64,000 nt of DNA from Glycomyces algeriensis (lineage in GTDB: Bacteria; Actinomycetota; Actinomycetes; Mycobacteriales; Micromonosporaceae): contig NZ_JAPZVR010000002.1 of assembly GCF_027622855.1 (NCBI RefSeq), forward strand, positions 1 through 64,000. Direction: 5' to 3'. The position numbers and the translations under genes are program-made. Position 1 is the stretch's first letter. Each line of letters opens with the position of its first letter. Below are positions 43,578 through 52,086 of this stretch, piece after piece. A model generated the notes under the pieces. It had not been told where the DNA came from. It searched no databases and saw only the letters and a program-made list of their open reading frames with translations.

Positions 43578-44642
43578 GTGCCCAAGAAGTCGAATGCGGA
43601 TACCGGCAAGCGCCCCACGATCAGGGACGTGGCCGCCCGGGCCGGAGTCTCGGTGCCGACGGTCTCCCGCGTGCTCGCCGGGAACTACCCGGTGGCCCCC
43701 GCGACCCGCGCCAAGGTGCTGCGCGCCATGCGCGAACTCGACTACGTGGTCAACGCGCACGCCCGCGCGCTGGCCGGGGCGACGACCAAGACCGTGGCGT
43801 TCGTCGTCGACGACGTCACCGGGCCGTTCTACGCGTACATCGCGCGCGGCGTCGAGCAGCAGGCCGCCTCCGAAGGGCGGCTGTGCCTCCTGTGCACCAC
43901 GCACGGCGACCCCGAGCGCGAGCTGGCGGTCGTGGAGCTCATGCGCGAGCAGCACGCCGAGGCCGTGATCGTCGTGGGCGGCGCCTGGGACGACGGGAAG
44001 TACAACGAGCGGATGCGCTACTTCGCGTCGGCACTGGACCGCTCGGGCTCGCGGCTGGTGCTGTGCGGGCGGCCCTCGCTCGGCGAGGACGTCCCGGCCA
44101 CGGTCGTCCACTACGACAACGAGGGCGGGGCGTACGCCATGACCTCGCACCTGCTCTCGGCCGGGCACCGGACCATCGCGTACCTGGGCACGGGAGTCGG
44201 GCACTCCACTACGGACGAACGCATTCGGGGCTTCCGGCGCGCGCACGCCGACTACGGCGTGGAAGTCGACGAGTCGCTGCTGATCCCGGGCGAGTTCTCG
44301 AAGCAGAGCGGCTTCGAGATGACCCGGGAGCTCATCGCGAAGCGCGACGACGTGACGGCCGTGTTCAGCGCGACCGACATGGTCGCCGCGGGCGTCCTGA
44401 AAGCCCTCCGCGAGGCCGGGATCGACGTCCCCAAGGACATGTCCGTGGTCGGCTTCGACGACATCCCGCTGGCCTCGGACCTCACCCCGGCGCTCACCAC
44501 CGTGCACGTCCCGCACGAGGAGCTGGGCCGCGAAGCGGTGCGGCTCGGGCTGCGCCGCGAGGCTTCCGCGCCCGACCAGGTCGTCCTCGGCACCCACATC
44601 GTGGTGCGCGAGACCGTGGCCCCGCCGCCCCGCCGGGGCTGA
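43578..44642 (+). CDS. LacI-family regulator of the beta-galactosidase gene (354 aa)
   Basis: Repressor with the LacI helix-turn-helix (TIRDVAARAGVSVPTVSRVL, about residues 12-31) after a Lys-rich start, the hinge ARALAGATTKTVAFVV and a sugar-binding domain with ATDMVAAGVLKALREAG and VVGFDDIPLAS. It sits 112 nt downstream of the GH2 gene and probably represses it through the palindrome at 40338-40353. The GTG at 43578 is placed by GAGAAGG at 5-nt spacing; the frame extends further upstream, but that part overlaps the inverted repeat. Confidence 0.9.
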   Translation: MPKKSNADTGKRPTIRDVAARAGVSVPTVSRVLAGNYPVAPATRAKVLRAMRELDYVVNAHARALAGATTKTVAFVVDDVTGPFYAYIARGVEQQAASEGRLCLLCTTHGDPERELAVVELMREQHAEAVIVVGGAWDDGKYNERMRYFASALDRSGSRLVLCGRPSLGEDVPATVVHYDNEGGAYAMTSHLLSAGHRTIAYLGTGVGHSTTDERIRGFRRAHADYGVEVDESLLIPGEFSKQSGFEMTRELIAKRDDVTAVFSATDMVAAGVLKALREAGIDVPKDMSVVGFDDIPLASDLTPALTTVHVPHEELGREAVRLGLRREASAPDQVVLGTHIVVRETVAPPPRRG

Positions 44643-44666
44643 AACCGGGACAGGACGCACGTATTT

Positions 44667-44698
44667 CGGGGCCGAGCCGCTGCTGCGGCCCGGCCCCG
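44667..44698. terminator. Bidirectional hairpin terminator
   Basis: CGGGGCCG, A, GCCGC pairs with GCGGC, C, CGGCCCCG around TGCT, with one internal A/C mismatch, between the convergent LacI and CsbD-like genes. Confidence 0.7.
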
Positions 44699-44726
44699 TT
44701 GGTTCAGAGTGCCGAGCGGGTTCCGG

Positions 44727-44948
44727 TCAGTGCCGGCCCTCGTCGTCGGTGAGGCCCTTCTTGGCGTCGTGGAGCTTGTCGTCCCCCTTTTCCTTGAGGT
44801 CGTGCCACTCCTCCTTGCCCTTGCCCTTCAGCTCCTGACCGCGCCCCTCGTTCGCGAGGCTCTCGTTGTCGGTCGCATCGCCGACTTTCTCCTTGGCGCT
44901 GCCGATGAGCTGCTCGGCCTTGTCCTTGGCCTTGTCAAAACCACCCAT
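44727..44948 (-). CDS. CsbD-like stress protein (73 aa)
   Basis: Small hydrophilic, charged, probably disordered protein of the CsbD family: MGGFDKAKDKAEQLIGSAKEK and a Lys/Gly/Glu-rich middle (ANEGRGQELKGKGKEEWHD) match the family. CsbD-type proteins accumulate in general stress and stationary phase; no activity is known. The start at 44948 agrees with the family length. A sigma-B-like promoter motif lies upstream. Confidence 0.88.
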   Translation of the reverse strand: MGGFDKAKDKAEQLIGSAKEKVGDATDNESLANEGRGQELKGKGKEEWHDLKEKGDDKLHDAKKGLTDDEGRH

Positions 44949-44989
44949 GACTATCCGTCCCTTCTCGAACGGTGATTGGCTCCAAGGGT

Positions 44990-45014
44990 GTACCCACTCG
45001 CGGATCGGCCACAC
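44990..45014 (-). promoter_or_regulatory. Sigma-B-like promoter of the csbD-like gene
   Basis: On the minus strand GTGTGG (45014-45009), a 13-nt spacer and GGGTAC (44995-44990) resemble the general-stress sigma factor consensus GTTT...GGGTAT. It is about 42 nt upstream of the start codon. Confidence 0.5.
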
Positions 45015-45033
45015 ATTCCCCAGGTCAGACGGG

Positions 45034-46584
45034 CTATTCCACCGGCGTGACATACGTGGCCTCGGCGGGCGGCTCCTGCGGGTACGGCAGCGACACCACC
45101 GGCACCCACTTGCCGCCCGGATTGCCCCCGCGGTTGCTCGCGAAGCTCAGCGCCCCGGTCGCGCCCCGCACCACCTGCTCGCTGTTGAGCAGCAGCAGGT
45201 GCTCGCGCACGTCCTCGGGCTGCGGCGCCTCCACCTCCCAGGGGTTGGTGATCCGCACCGCGCCGATCGCCGTCGCCAGCGCGTCGTGGTAGGTCACGGC
45301 GTACCCGTCGGACAGGCCCGCGGGGCCGGGGTCGACGAGCCGGGAGTAGTGGCCGAGGAAGGCCGCGAAGTCGGCGGGGGCCTCGGTCGCACCGGTGGCC
45401 CAGCCCGGGTCGGAGCCGGCGGCGTAGCGGACGTCGAGGCCCGCCTCGCTGATGCGCTCGCCCAGCTCCTGGTCCTGCTGCATGTCGGTGCCGGTGACGC
45501 CGAACAGGACCGTGAGGGGCCGGTCGACGCAGGCGCGCACGGCAAGCGCCTCCAGGAAGACCCTGAGGTCGGGCTCGCGTCCGGCGAAGAGGACCGCCTC
45601 GGACTCGGCCGCGCAGATGTTGCGGGTGATGGGGTCGAAGACCTCGGGTCCGCCGGTGGCGATGGACCGGCCGGGGAACGGCTGGTGGGAGCCGGCGATG
45701 TACTCCCCCAGCTCGGCTTCGTAGGCGGTGCGGAGGGTCGTCGTGTAGCGGTCCTCGGCGGTGCTGTCGTAGACGAGGATCGCCGAGTCGATGTCGCCGC
45801 GGGCGTCGAGGTGGCGGCGCAGGGCGACGGCGAAGTCGGTGTTGCTGGGGGCGGCGCGGATGAGGCCGTCGATGTGGTCGTGGTCGATGCCGTCGGCGGT
45901 GGTCACGCCGGTGACCATCGGGATGCCGGCGGCGGAGAGCCGTTCGGCGGCGGCCACGGTGCGGTCGCTGCTGACGCCCTGGCCCATGACGGCGACGAGC
46001 GGCACGTCGTCGTCGACCATGTCCTCGAGCCGGTCGACGGCGAACTCCCAGTGGGCCTGGCGTGCGCCTTCGTTGGCGAGGTAGAGCTGGACGAGGCGGG
46101 TGCGGTCGCCGAGCTCTGCGGTGCGGTTGGCGCGGTGGAGGGCGACGTAGGCGCCTTCGAGGGCGCTCTGGATCTTGTCGGCGCTCATGGCGCTGTCTGC
46201 GGTGGTGGTCATGGTGGTGAGCATGGCGATCCGCACGAGCGGCAGGCCTTCGGCTTCGGCCTGCTGTGCGGCCCAGTCGTTCTCGGCCTTGATGTTTTCC
46301 TGGACCGCGGCGAACTGGTCCTGGAAGACGAACGAGCCGTCGGTGACGCCGACGCATTCGTCGTCGATCTCGCGCACGCCGTCGCCGATGCCGCCGCACC
46401 GGACGTCCCCGACGATGCCCGGTCCGAACACGACGGCGGCGGCGATCACAACGGCAGTGGCGGCGAGGAGCGACAGCCGGCGTATGCGGCGCCGGAGCCG
46501 GGCCCAGCGCAGCGCGCCGTCACTGGGCGGGAGGTAGAGGGCCGCACTGCGGTCGGCCCGGTCCGTTGCGGAGGTGGAGGTCAT
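45034..46584 (-). CDS. Membrane-anchored type 1 periplasmic-binding-fold receptor (516 aa)
   Basis: The N-terminus is cytoplasmic (about residues 1-38), followed by one membrane helix (SLLAATAVVIAAAVVFGPGIV, about 38-58) and a large extracytoplasmic domain of the LivJ/ANF-receptor type: VRIAMLTTMTTTADSAMS, DDDVPLVAVMGQGVSSDRTVA and SDPGWATGATEAP are typical of the two-lobe fold. There is no cleavable signal peptide or lipobox and no ABC permease or ATPase near it, so it may sense rather than transport. The start overlaps the stop of the preceding gene (ATGA). Ligand unknown. Confidence 0.75.
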   Translation of the reverse strand: MTSTSATDRADRSAALYLPPSDGALRWARLRRRIRRLSLLAATAVVIAAAVVFGPGIVGDVRCGGIGDGVREIDDECVGVTDGSFVFQDQFAAVQENIKAENDWAAQQAEAEGLPLVRIAMLTTMTTTADSAMSADKIQSALEGAYVALHRANRTAELGDRTRLVQLYLANEGARQAHWEFAVDRLEDMVDDDVPLVAVMGQGVSSDRTVAAAERLSAAGIPMVTGVTTADGIDHDHIDGLIRAAPSNTDFAVALRRHLDARGDIDSAILVYDSTAEDRYTTTLRTAYEAELGEYIAGSHQPFPGRSIATGGPEVFDPITRNICAAESEAVLFAGREPDLRVFLEALAVRACVDRPLTVLFGVTGTDMQQDQELGERISEAGLDVRYAAGSDPGWATGATEAPADFAAFLGHYSRLVDPGPAGLSDGYAVTYHDALATAIGAVRITNPWEVEAPQPEDVREHLLLLNSEQVVRGATGALSFASNRGGNPGGKWVPVVSLPYPQEPPAEATYVTPVE

Positions 46585-47453
46585 TCGTCGTCTCCTCTGT
46601 CGGTGCCCGGGGTGCGTCCGTCCGCGACGACCAGCAGCGGGGGCGGCGCGACGCCGAGGCGCTCGAGTTCGGCGAGCTCGGATCGCAGGCGCTCGCGGAA
46701 CACCGCGCCGGCCCGGGTGCGGGAGTGCTTGAGGAGGATGACGCAGCGGTACCAGTCGTGCTTGGCGAGGCGCCCGCGGCTGTAGGCGTGGCGGATGTCG
46801 GCGAGCATGGCCTCGATCAGCTGGCGGTCGCGGTTGCGGCGCTTGGGGATGCCGTGCTCCCCCGCGGGGTGGGCCCAGTTGTTGAGCTCCCCGAGGCGGG
46901 ATTCGGGCACGTGGCGGGGACCGGGCCGGTCGCGGTGCCCGTACCACTTGTAGAACTCGTACAGCGACGGGAAGCGGCGTTCGAAGAGCCAGACGCCGAT
47001 CGCGCCCATCAGGGCGATCCTCGGGCCGACCTGGGACAGGAGCGCCACGAGGCCCTGCGTGCTGCGCTTGGAGGCCGCGGGCCGCGCGATGATCTTGCGG
47101 GCCGCCTCCTTGAACGCCTTGGTGTAGGCGATCTGGGAGGTCTCGTCGATGCGCCGCTCGATGACCACGAGGCCCACTTCGAGGCGGCGGAACCACAGGC
47201 GCGGGTAGTTCGGGCAGGGCATCGCGAGGCGGGCCTTCGCGGCGGCGAGCAGCTTGGGGAGGTTCTCGTGGTTGAAGTCCCGGCAGTCGATGACCACGTG
47301 CGGTGCGCGGCCGTCCAGGGCCTCGGCGATGCGGTCGAGGAGGTCGGCGGGGGCCGATGCCGACAGCTCCACGTCGTGCTCGGCGGGGGCCGCGGGGCGG
47401 CCGAGGAGCGCTTTGACGGTCTCGAACTCGTCCTCGAGGGTCGCTGAAGGCAA
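46581..47453 (-). CDS. Uncharacterised partner of the membrane receptor (290 aa)
   Basis: No family recognised with confidence. It has an alpha/beta-looking N-terminal part (HVVIDCRDFNHENLPKLLAA, then WFRRLEVGLVVIERR), a short hydrophobic stretch (VGPRIALMGAIGVWLFERR, about residues 155-173) and a C-terminal helical region rich in Arg (YSRGRLAKHDWYRCVILLKH). A TTG at 47453 is chosen because GAAGGGA lies 6 nt before it; the frame stays open upstream to 47642, with GTG options that lack ribosome-binding sites. It is translationally coupled to the receptor gene. Confidence 0.65.
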   Translation of the reverse strand: MPSATLEDEFETVKALLGRPAAPAEHDVELSASAPADLLDRIAEALDGRAPHVVIDCRDFNHENLPKLLAAAKARLAMPCPNYPRLWFRRLEVGLVVIERRIDETSQIAYTKAFKEAARKIIARPAASKRSTQGLVALLSQVGPRIALMGAIGVWLFERRFPSLYEFYKWYGHRDRPGPRHVPESRLGELNNWAHPAGEHGIPKRRNRDRQLIEAMLADIRHAYSRGRLAKHDWYRCVILLKHSRTRAGAVFRERLRSELAELERLGVAPPPLLVVADGRTPGTDRGDDE

Positions 47454-47698
47454 GGTGGTTCCCTTCGGGGTGGCCTGGGGGTGAGGCAGGGAGGTCACGT
47501 CGTCGTGAGGTGTGGCATCGATCCTAGACGATATCGGTTGCCCGCCGGGACCTGTCCCGGTCCGGAGACGGTCGGTGACGACCCCTGGTTCTGCCTGCGG
47601 GGGAAGCGGATTCGGCGGCTCCTGTGTCGACTGGGGCGTCACCCGGAAGGCTGGGAGCGGCCTGGTCCGGCGGGGACGGCGCGAGGCAGAATTCTCTG

Positions 47699-48289
47699 GT
47701 GACTTCCAGCGACTTCCAGATCCGTCCCGTCCTCCCGGCCGAGCACGATGCGCTCGGCGAGTTGTCGGTCCGCTCCTACCTCCACGGCGACCTGCTGATC
47801 GGCGGGCTCGACGACCCGTACGCCCCGAACCTGCGCGATGTGGCCGTCCGGGCCGCGGCCGCGACGGTGCTCGTCGCTGTAGATGAGAGCGCTGTCGAGG
47901 AGGGCACTGTCAAGAAGGGCACCGTCGAGGAGCGCGCTGTCGAAGGGGACTCCGGTACGAACGGGAGCGGCCCGGCGCTGCTCGGCGGGGTCACGCTCGC
48001 GTTCCACGGCAGCCCCATGGCGCAGCTGGCCGGGCCGGGCGAGGCCGAGGTCCGGATGCTCGCCGTCGACCCCGCCGCGCAGGGCCGCGGCGTCGGTTCG
48101 GCGCTCGCGGCCGCGTGCGTTGAGCGGGCCCGCGCCGAACCCGGCACCAAGCGCGTCGTCCTCTGCTCCCAGCAGGCCATGACGACCGCGCACCGCGTGT
48201 ACGCGCGCCTCGGGTTCGAGCGCGCGCCCGACCTCGACTGGTACCCGCTGCCGGAGATCCGCCTCTGGGGCTTCCGGCTCGAACTCTAG
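47699..48289 (+). CDS. GNAT-family N-acetyltransferase (196 aa)
   Basis: Acetyltransferase with the acetyl-CoA core VRMLAVDPAAQGRGVGSALA (R/QGxGxG) and C-terminal HRVYARLGFERAPDLDW. A charged insertion (about residues 64-85) between the strands comes from a 15-bp repeat. The GTG at 47699 lies 7 nt after CAGAAT and has no Shine-Dalgarno sequence. It is divergent from the receptor unit. Its stop codon (48287-48289) and that of the convergent sulfotransferase (48286-48288) share the same CTAG. Substrate unknown. Confidence 0.85.
   Translation: MTSSDFQIRPVLPAEHDALGELSVRSYLHGDLLIGGLDDPYAPNLRDVAVRAAAATVLVAVDESAVEEGTVKKGTVEERAVEGDSGTNGSGPALLGGVTLAFHGSPMAQLAGPGEAEVRMLAVDPAAQGRGVGSALAAACVERARAEPGTKRVVLCSQQAMTTAHRVYARLGFERAPDLDWYPLPEIRLWGFRLEL
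47891..47950 (+). repeat. In-frame 15-bp minisatellite in the GNAT gene
   Basis: Four 15-bp units at 47891, 47906, 47921 and 47936 encode AVEEG, TVKKG, TVEER and AVEGD, a charged loop inserted in the acetyltransferase. Confidence 0.75.
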
Positions 48290-49464
48290 ATCAGCGCCCC
48301 GAACGCCCGCTTGTACTCGCCGAGCGCCCGGTCGACCTCGCCCTCGCTGAGGCCGTACCGGGCCAGGTCGTACTTGTGCTCGCTCGGCCGGCCCGCCAGC
48401 GCGGCGTCGAGCGCGTCCGCTTCGGGGCGGCCCCACGGGGCGTCGAGCTGCTCGAAGAGCTGCGGGAGGCGTTCGCGGGCGTCGTCGGTGAGGTCGCGGT
48501 AGGGCACGTCGACGACGGCGTAGGCGGGCAGGCGCTCGCGGGCGGCGCGGGCGCGGTCGATGCCGGTCGCGAAGAGCCCCAGCCAGGTCCGGCCGATCGC
48601 GAGCGGGTCGGTCTCGCCGGTGTTCATGGCGCTGGCGCTCTCGGTCATCGAGCAGAGCGAGGCGAGGGCGGCGGCCGGGTCGCGGTGGGTCCACAGGATC
48701 TGGGCGTCCGGGAAGGCCTTGACGAGCGCTCCGAGGTTCCAGAGGTGGGCGGCTGCGCGCAGGACCCAGCGGCGGCGCGGGCGGCCGTGCTGGAGCACCT
48801 GGAGGGTCTGCTTGAGGTAGCGGTAGTCCGGGGTGTAGTCGCGTTCGAGCATCCACTGGACGTAGCCGGGCGGCTGGGCGCGCACGAGGTGGCCGATGCC
48901 GTGCGGGAGGACCCAGACGTCGGCGTCGGGCTTGTGCGGGTGCATGTCGTAGACGGTGCTGAACGTGGGGACGGCCTTGCCGAGGAAGTCGGTGGCGCGT
49001 TCGGCGCGGCGCAGGTGGTCGGCGTGGTCGAGGTCGGGGTGCATGAGCTCGTGCATGAGCGGGGAGCGGTGGGCCGCGGGGACGGCGAGGAGCCGCTGGA
49101 GCATGGTCGTGCCGGTGCGGGGGACGCCGGTGATGACGATGGGGCGGTCGATGGGCTCGTCGGCGATCTCGGGGCTGAGGGCGTGGAGCTTGCGGACGCG
49201 CAGGCGGTTCTCGAGGCGGTCGGTGACCTCCTGCTGGACGGCGACCCAGCCGGTGAGGGTGAGGCCGTCGATGTCGGCGTAGCCGGCGAGGAGGACGCGC
49301 ATGTCCTCGACGAATGCCTCTTCGCCGTGGGCGGTGGAGCCGGTGCGGTGCTCGGCTTCGCGCACGGCGCGGTCGAGGAGGCGGTCGATCTTCTTGCGGC
49401 GCCCGGCGATCGCGGGCGTGAGGACGTTGTTCACGGCCTTGAGCCAGGGTGAGACGCGTTCCAT
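48286..49464 (-). CDS. Sulfotransferase family protein (392 aa)
   Basis: PAPS-dependent sulfotransferase-like protein of the type often fused or linked to lipid metabolism in actinobacteria. The 5'-phosphosulfate loop is VITGVPRTGTTMLQRLL (about residues 109-125), and ILWTHRDPAAALASLCSM carries the 3'-phosphate-binding Arg/Ser. Length is normal for the mycobacterial Stf-like group. The ATG at 49464 has AAGGAG upstream. The acceptor is unknown. Its stop overlaps that of the convergent GNAT gene. Confidence 0.88.
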   Translation of the reverse strand: MERVSPWLKAVNNVLTPAIAGRRKKIDRLLDRAVREAEHRTGSTAHGEEAFVEDMRVLLAGYADIDGLTLTGWVAVQQEVTDRLENRLRVRKLHALSPEIADEPIDRPIVITGVPRTGTTMLQRLLAVPAAHRSPLMHELMHPDLDHADHLRRAERATDFLGKAVPTFSTVYDMHPHKPDADVWVLPHGIGHLVRAQPPGYVQWMLERDYTPDYRYLKQTLQVLQHGRPRRRWVLRAAAHLWNLGALVKAFPDAQILWTHRDPAAALASLCSMTESASAMNTGETDPLAIGRTWLGLFATGIDRARAARERLPAYAVVDVPYRDLTDDARERLPQLFEQLDAPWGRPEADALDAALAGRPSEHKYDLARYGLSEGEVDRALGEYKRAFGALI

Positions 49465-49479
49465 CCGTACCGCTCCTTG

Positions 49480-49524
49480 TGTGCCGCTTGCGCTGTGCCT
49501 CTTGCACTGTGCTTCGAACGAAGC
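49480..49524. repeat. 14-bp direct repeats upstream of the sulfotransferase gene
   Basis: TGTGCCGCTTGCGC (49480-49493) and TGTGCCTCTTGCAC (49494-49507) are adjacent, and a GCTTCG-AA-CGAAGC dyad follows at 49511-49524. The sites lie in the region where the sulfotransferase promoter should be. Confidence 0.4.
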
Positions 49525-49586
49525 GAGGTGAGCCTACATTCAGGTTCGAATGCGGGCCCACCTCAGTGCTCGAAGTGTGTTCCGGG

Positions 49587-51821
49587 CTATCGGGTGTCGA
49601 CCCGCTGGGCCTCAAGCGGAATCGCGGCCGCCACTTGTGGAGTGAGCTCGGCGACGAAGCGCGGCGACAGGTGGTTGCCGTCGCGGTAGACCAGGAAGTT
49701 GCCGACGACGACGGGGCAGGTGTCGTTCTGCACGTCGCACATCCACGGGATCGGGTCGACCACGGTGGCATCGGTTTCCGCCTCGATCGTCTCGATGGCC
49801 GCGGCCCGGCGCTCGGGCCTGGTGGTGGCCGCTTCGACGTCGACGACGCATTCGGTCACGTTGTCGGAGTGCTCGGCGAGGCACGCGGGGGTGTCGCCGG
49901 GCGGGTTGGCCGAGTCGGCCAGGTAGTAGACCTCGCCGGCCGCTTCGTCGAGGCGGTTGAGGCTCTCGGCCCAGCCGTCGGCCCAGGCCTGGTCCGGGTC
50001 GTCGGCGAGGATCTCCTTCTCGTCGTAGGCGGAAGTGACGACGACGTCGGGTTCGAGGCTCTCGATCTCGGCGAACGCCTTCTCTTTCCACTCCTCGCAT
50101 TCGGTGTAGCGGCGGTCGAGGTGGCTGTCGTGCTCGCTCACGGCGGCGACGCTGCAGCCGGCCTTGGCGAGCGGCAGGAGCTTCCAGCCGGAGGCCTCGG
50201 CGAGCTGGTTGAACGCCGGGAACCACTGGGCGGCATGGGAGTCGCCGAACAGCACGATGGTCTTCTCGCCGTCGGGGTCGCCGAACCGGCAGTCCTTCAG
50301 GTCGGTGCCCTCCCACGCGGTGACGCAGTCCTCGGCGTAGAGCGCGGGCTCGTCGGTGCCGGCCTCGTCGAGCGACGGGGTGAGGTTGGCGGGGACCGAC
50401 TCCACATCGGAGGACTCGCCGATCATCTCCCAGACGGTGCTGTCGTCACCGGTGATCTCGGCGGCCTCGCCGTTCTCCTCGGCGGGCATCGGCTGCTGCA
50501 CCATGAAGATCGACACGGCGAGCATCCCGGCGATGAGGCCGCCGCCCAGCGCCAGCGCCCGGGACGGCACCTGCACGAGCGTCCGCCTGGTGCGGATCGG
50601 GTTCTCCACCAGGTAGAACGTGGCGATGGTGAGCAGGAACGCCACGGCCATGAGCAGCAGGTAGTGGCGCACCCGCACCTCCTCCAGGCCCATGACGGCG
50701 GGGCCGATCATGATGAGCGGCCAGTGCCATAGGTAGAGCCCGTACGAGATCTTGCCGACGAACTGGGCCGGCCTGATGCCGAGCAGCGCTTGGGCGCCGA
50801 AGCGGTGCGGGACGCACCCGGCGGCGATGACGAGCGCGCACCCCGCGACGGGCAGCATCGCCGCGGTGCCGGGGAAGACGGTGTGCTCGTCGAGCCAGAA
50901 CACCGCGGCCACGATGAGCGCGAGCCCGGCCCAGGAGGCGAGCGCGGCGGCCCACGTCGGCGTCCAGGCGCGGATGCGGCCCGCGGCCACGGCGATGAGG
51001 GCGCCGACGGCGAGTTCCCATGCGCGCGTGTGGATGCCGAAGTAGGACCAGACGGGGTCGCCGGCGGTCCAAGTGGCGCTGGCCCAAAGGGACGCGCCGC
51101 CGGCGACGACGAGGAAAGCGGTGATCGCTGCAGTGCGGCCGGGGCCGCGGTTGCGGTGGCGCGCCAGGGTGAACTTGCCCGGCCTGCCGAATCTGGCGCC
51201 CAGGAGGGCGATCGCCAGGAGCACGAGCGGCCAGACGATGTAGAACTGCTCCTCGACCGCGAGCGACCAGAAGTGCTGCAGCGGCGAGGGCGGGACCTCG
51301 GCGTTGAGGTAGTCGGTGCCCTCTTGCGCGAGGCGGATGTTGATGACGTTCAGCGCGGCGGCCGCCGCGTCGGCGGCGATCTCGCCGAGCCTGGTGCGCG
51401 GCAGCCAGAGCCAGGCGGCGACGAGCGTCGCGACCAGGACCGTGGCGGCGGCCGGGAGGAGCCGCACGGCGCGGCGGGCGTAGAACCCCGCGATGGAGAC
51501 GGTGCCCGTCTTGTCGATCTCGCGCAGGAGCAGCGAGGTGATCAGGAAGCCCGAGATGACGAAGAAGACGTCGACGCCGACGAATCCTCCAGCCATGTAC
51601 GGGAAGCCGATGTGGGCGGCGATGACGACGCCCACGGCCACGGCCCGGAGGCCTTCGATGTCGGGTCGCCAGTGGCTGGGGCGCGCACTGGACGACTGGT
51701 CGGTCCTCGTTTCCTCCCGAGTGCTCCGCTTGTTCGCGGCGGTCTCGGGGTCTCGCTTCGGTGCGGTGCCGGCGGCGTCAATGGACGTCTTCGCCGGTTC
51801 GTGTGCGTTGGTCAGACGCAT
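49587..51821 (-). CDS. Acyltransferase 3 fused to an SGNH domain (744 aa)
   Basis: Membrane O-acyltransferase of the OafA/YrhL type. A cytoplasmic N-terminal tail (about residues 1-52) precedes the acyltransferase-3 domain with RPDIEGLRAVAVGVVIAAH (conserved Arg and His), GGFVGVDVFFVISGFLIT and a further eight or so helices ending near residue 440. A C-terminal extracytoplasmic SGNH domain has LFGDSHAAQWFP (Ser) and a DGNHLSPRF Asp-His block. Such proteins O-acetylate cell-wall polysaccharides or glycolipids. Four to six Cys are in the SGNH part. Start at 51821. Confidence 0.9.
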   Translation of the reverse strand: MRLTNAHEPAKTSIDAAGTAPKRDPETAANKRSTREETRTDQSSSARPSHWRPDIEGLRAVAVGVVIAAHIGFPYMAGGFVGVDVFFVISGFLITSLLLREIDKTGTVSIAGFYARRAVRLLPAAATVLVATLVAAWLWLPRTRLGEIAADAAAAALNVINIRLAQEGTDYLNAEVPPSPLQHFWSLAVEEQFYIVWPLVLLAIALLGARFGRPGKFTLARHRNRGPGRTAAITAFLVVAGGASLWASATWTAGDPVWSYFGIHTRAWELAVGALIAVAAGRIRAWTPTWAAALASWAGLALIVAAVFWLDEHTVFPGTAAMLPVAGCALVIAAGCVPHRFGAQALLGIRPAQFVGKISYGLYLWHWPLIMIGPAVMGLEEVRVRHYLLLMAVAFLLTIATFYLVENPIRTRRTLVQVPSRALALGGGLIAGMLAVSIFMVQQPMPAEENGEAAEITGDDSTVWEMIGESSDVESVPANLTPSLDEAGTDEPALYAEDCVTAWEGTDLKDCRFGDPDGEKTIVLFGDSHAAQWFPAFNQLAEASGWKLLPLAKAGCSVAAVSEHDSHLDRRYTECEEWKEKAFAEIESLEPDVVVTSAYDEKEILADDPDQAWADGWAESLNRLDEAAGEVYYLADSANPPGDTPACLAEHSDNVTECVVDVEAATTRPERRAAAIETIEAETDATVVDPIPWMCDVQNDTCPVVVGNFLVYRDGNHLSPRFVAELTPQVAAAIPLEAQRVDTR

Positions 51822-51962
51822 GCTTGTCGGTCTCCGAACGGTTCACCGGGCATCGGACTCCCCAGCCGGGCAAGGCTGGGCGGACTGGGGTCGGGGGTCT
51901 TACCGGGGATGAGTGCAGACCATAACATTGCCCGGTTAATGGGATCTACCCCCTCTAAAGCG

Positions 51963-51974
51963 GTGATATATCAC
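51963..51974. promoter_or_regulatory. Perfect palindrome GTGATATATCAC, candidate operator
   Basis: A 12-bp perfect palindrome in a short AT-rich stretch, about 140 nt upstream of the acyltransferase start. The region between carries a CCCAGCC/GGCTGGG hairpin (51880s), so the transcript may have a structured leader. Confidence 0.35.
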
Positions 51975-52014
51975 TCAATCACCATGTTTACCGAGGGTGG
52001 TCGCCGCAGCGAGA

Positions 52015-52056
52015 ACGGCGAGGGCGCACCCGTTGTGCCGGGTGCGCCCTCGCCGT
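52015..52056 (-). terminator. Strong hairpin terminator after the thioesterase gene
   Basis: ACGGCGAGGGCGCACCCG (52015-52032) pairs perfectly with CGGGTGCGCCCTCGCCGT (52039-52056) around TTGTGC, 30 nt after the stop codon on the minus strand. Confidence 0.85.
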
Positions 52057-52086
52057 TTCGTCCGCCCCAGGGGTGCGTCAACACCC

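Noticed and set aside
46581-47642. Longer 353-residue version of the receptor partner
   Set aside because: The extra N-terminal part is Pro/Gly-rich and low in similarity to coding sequence, and upstream GTG starts lack ribosome-binding sites, whereas TTG at 47453 has one.
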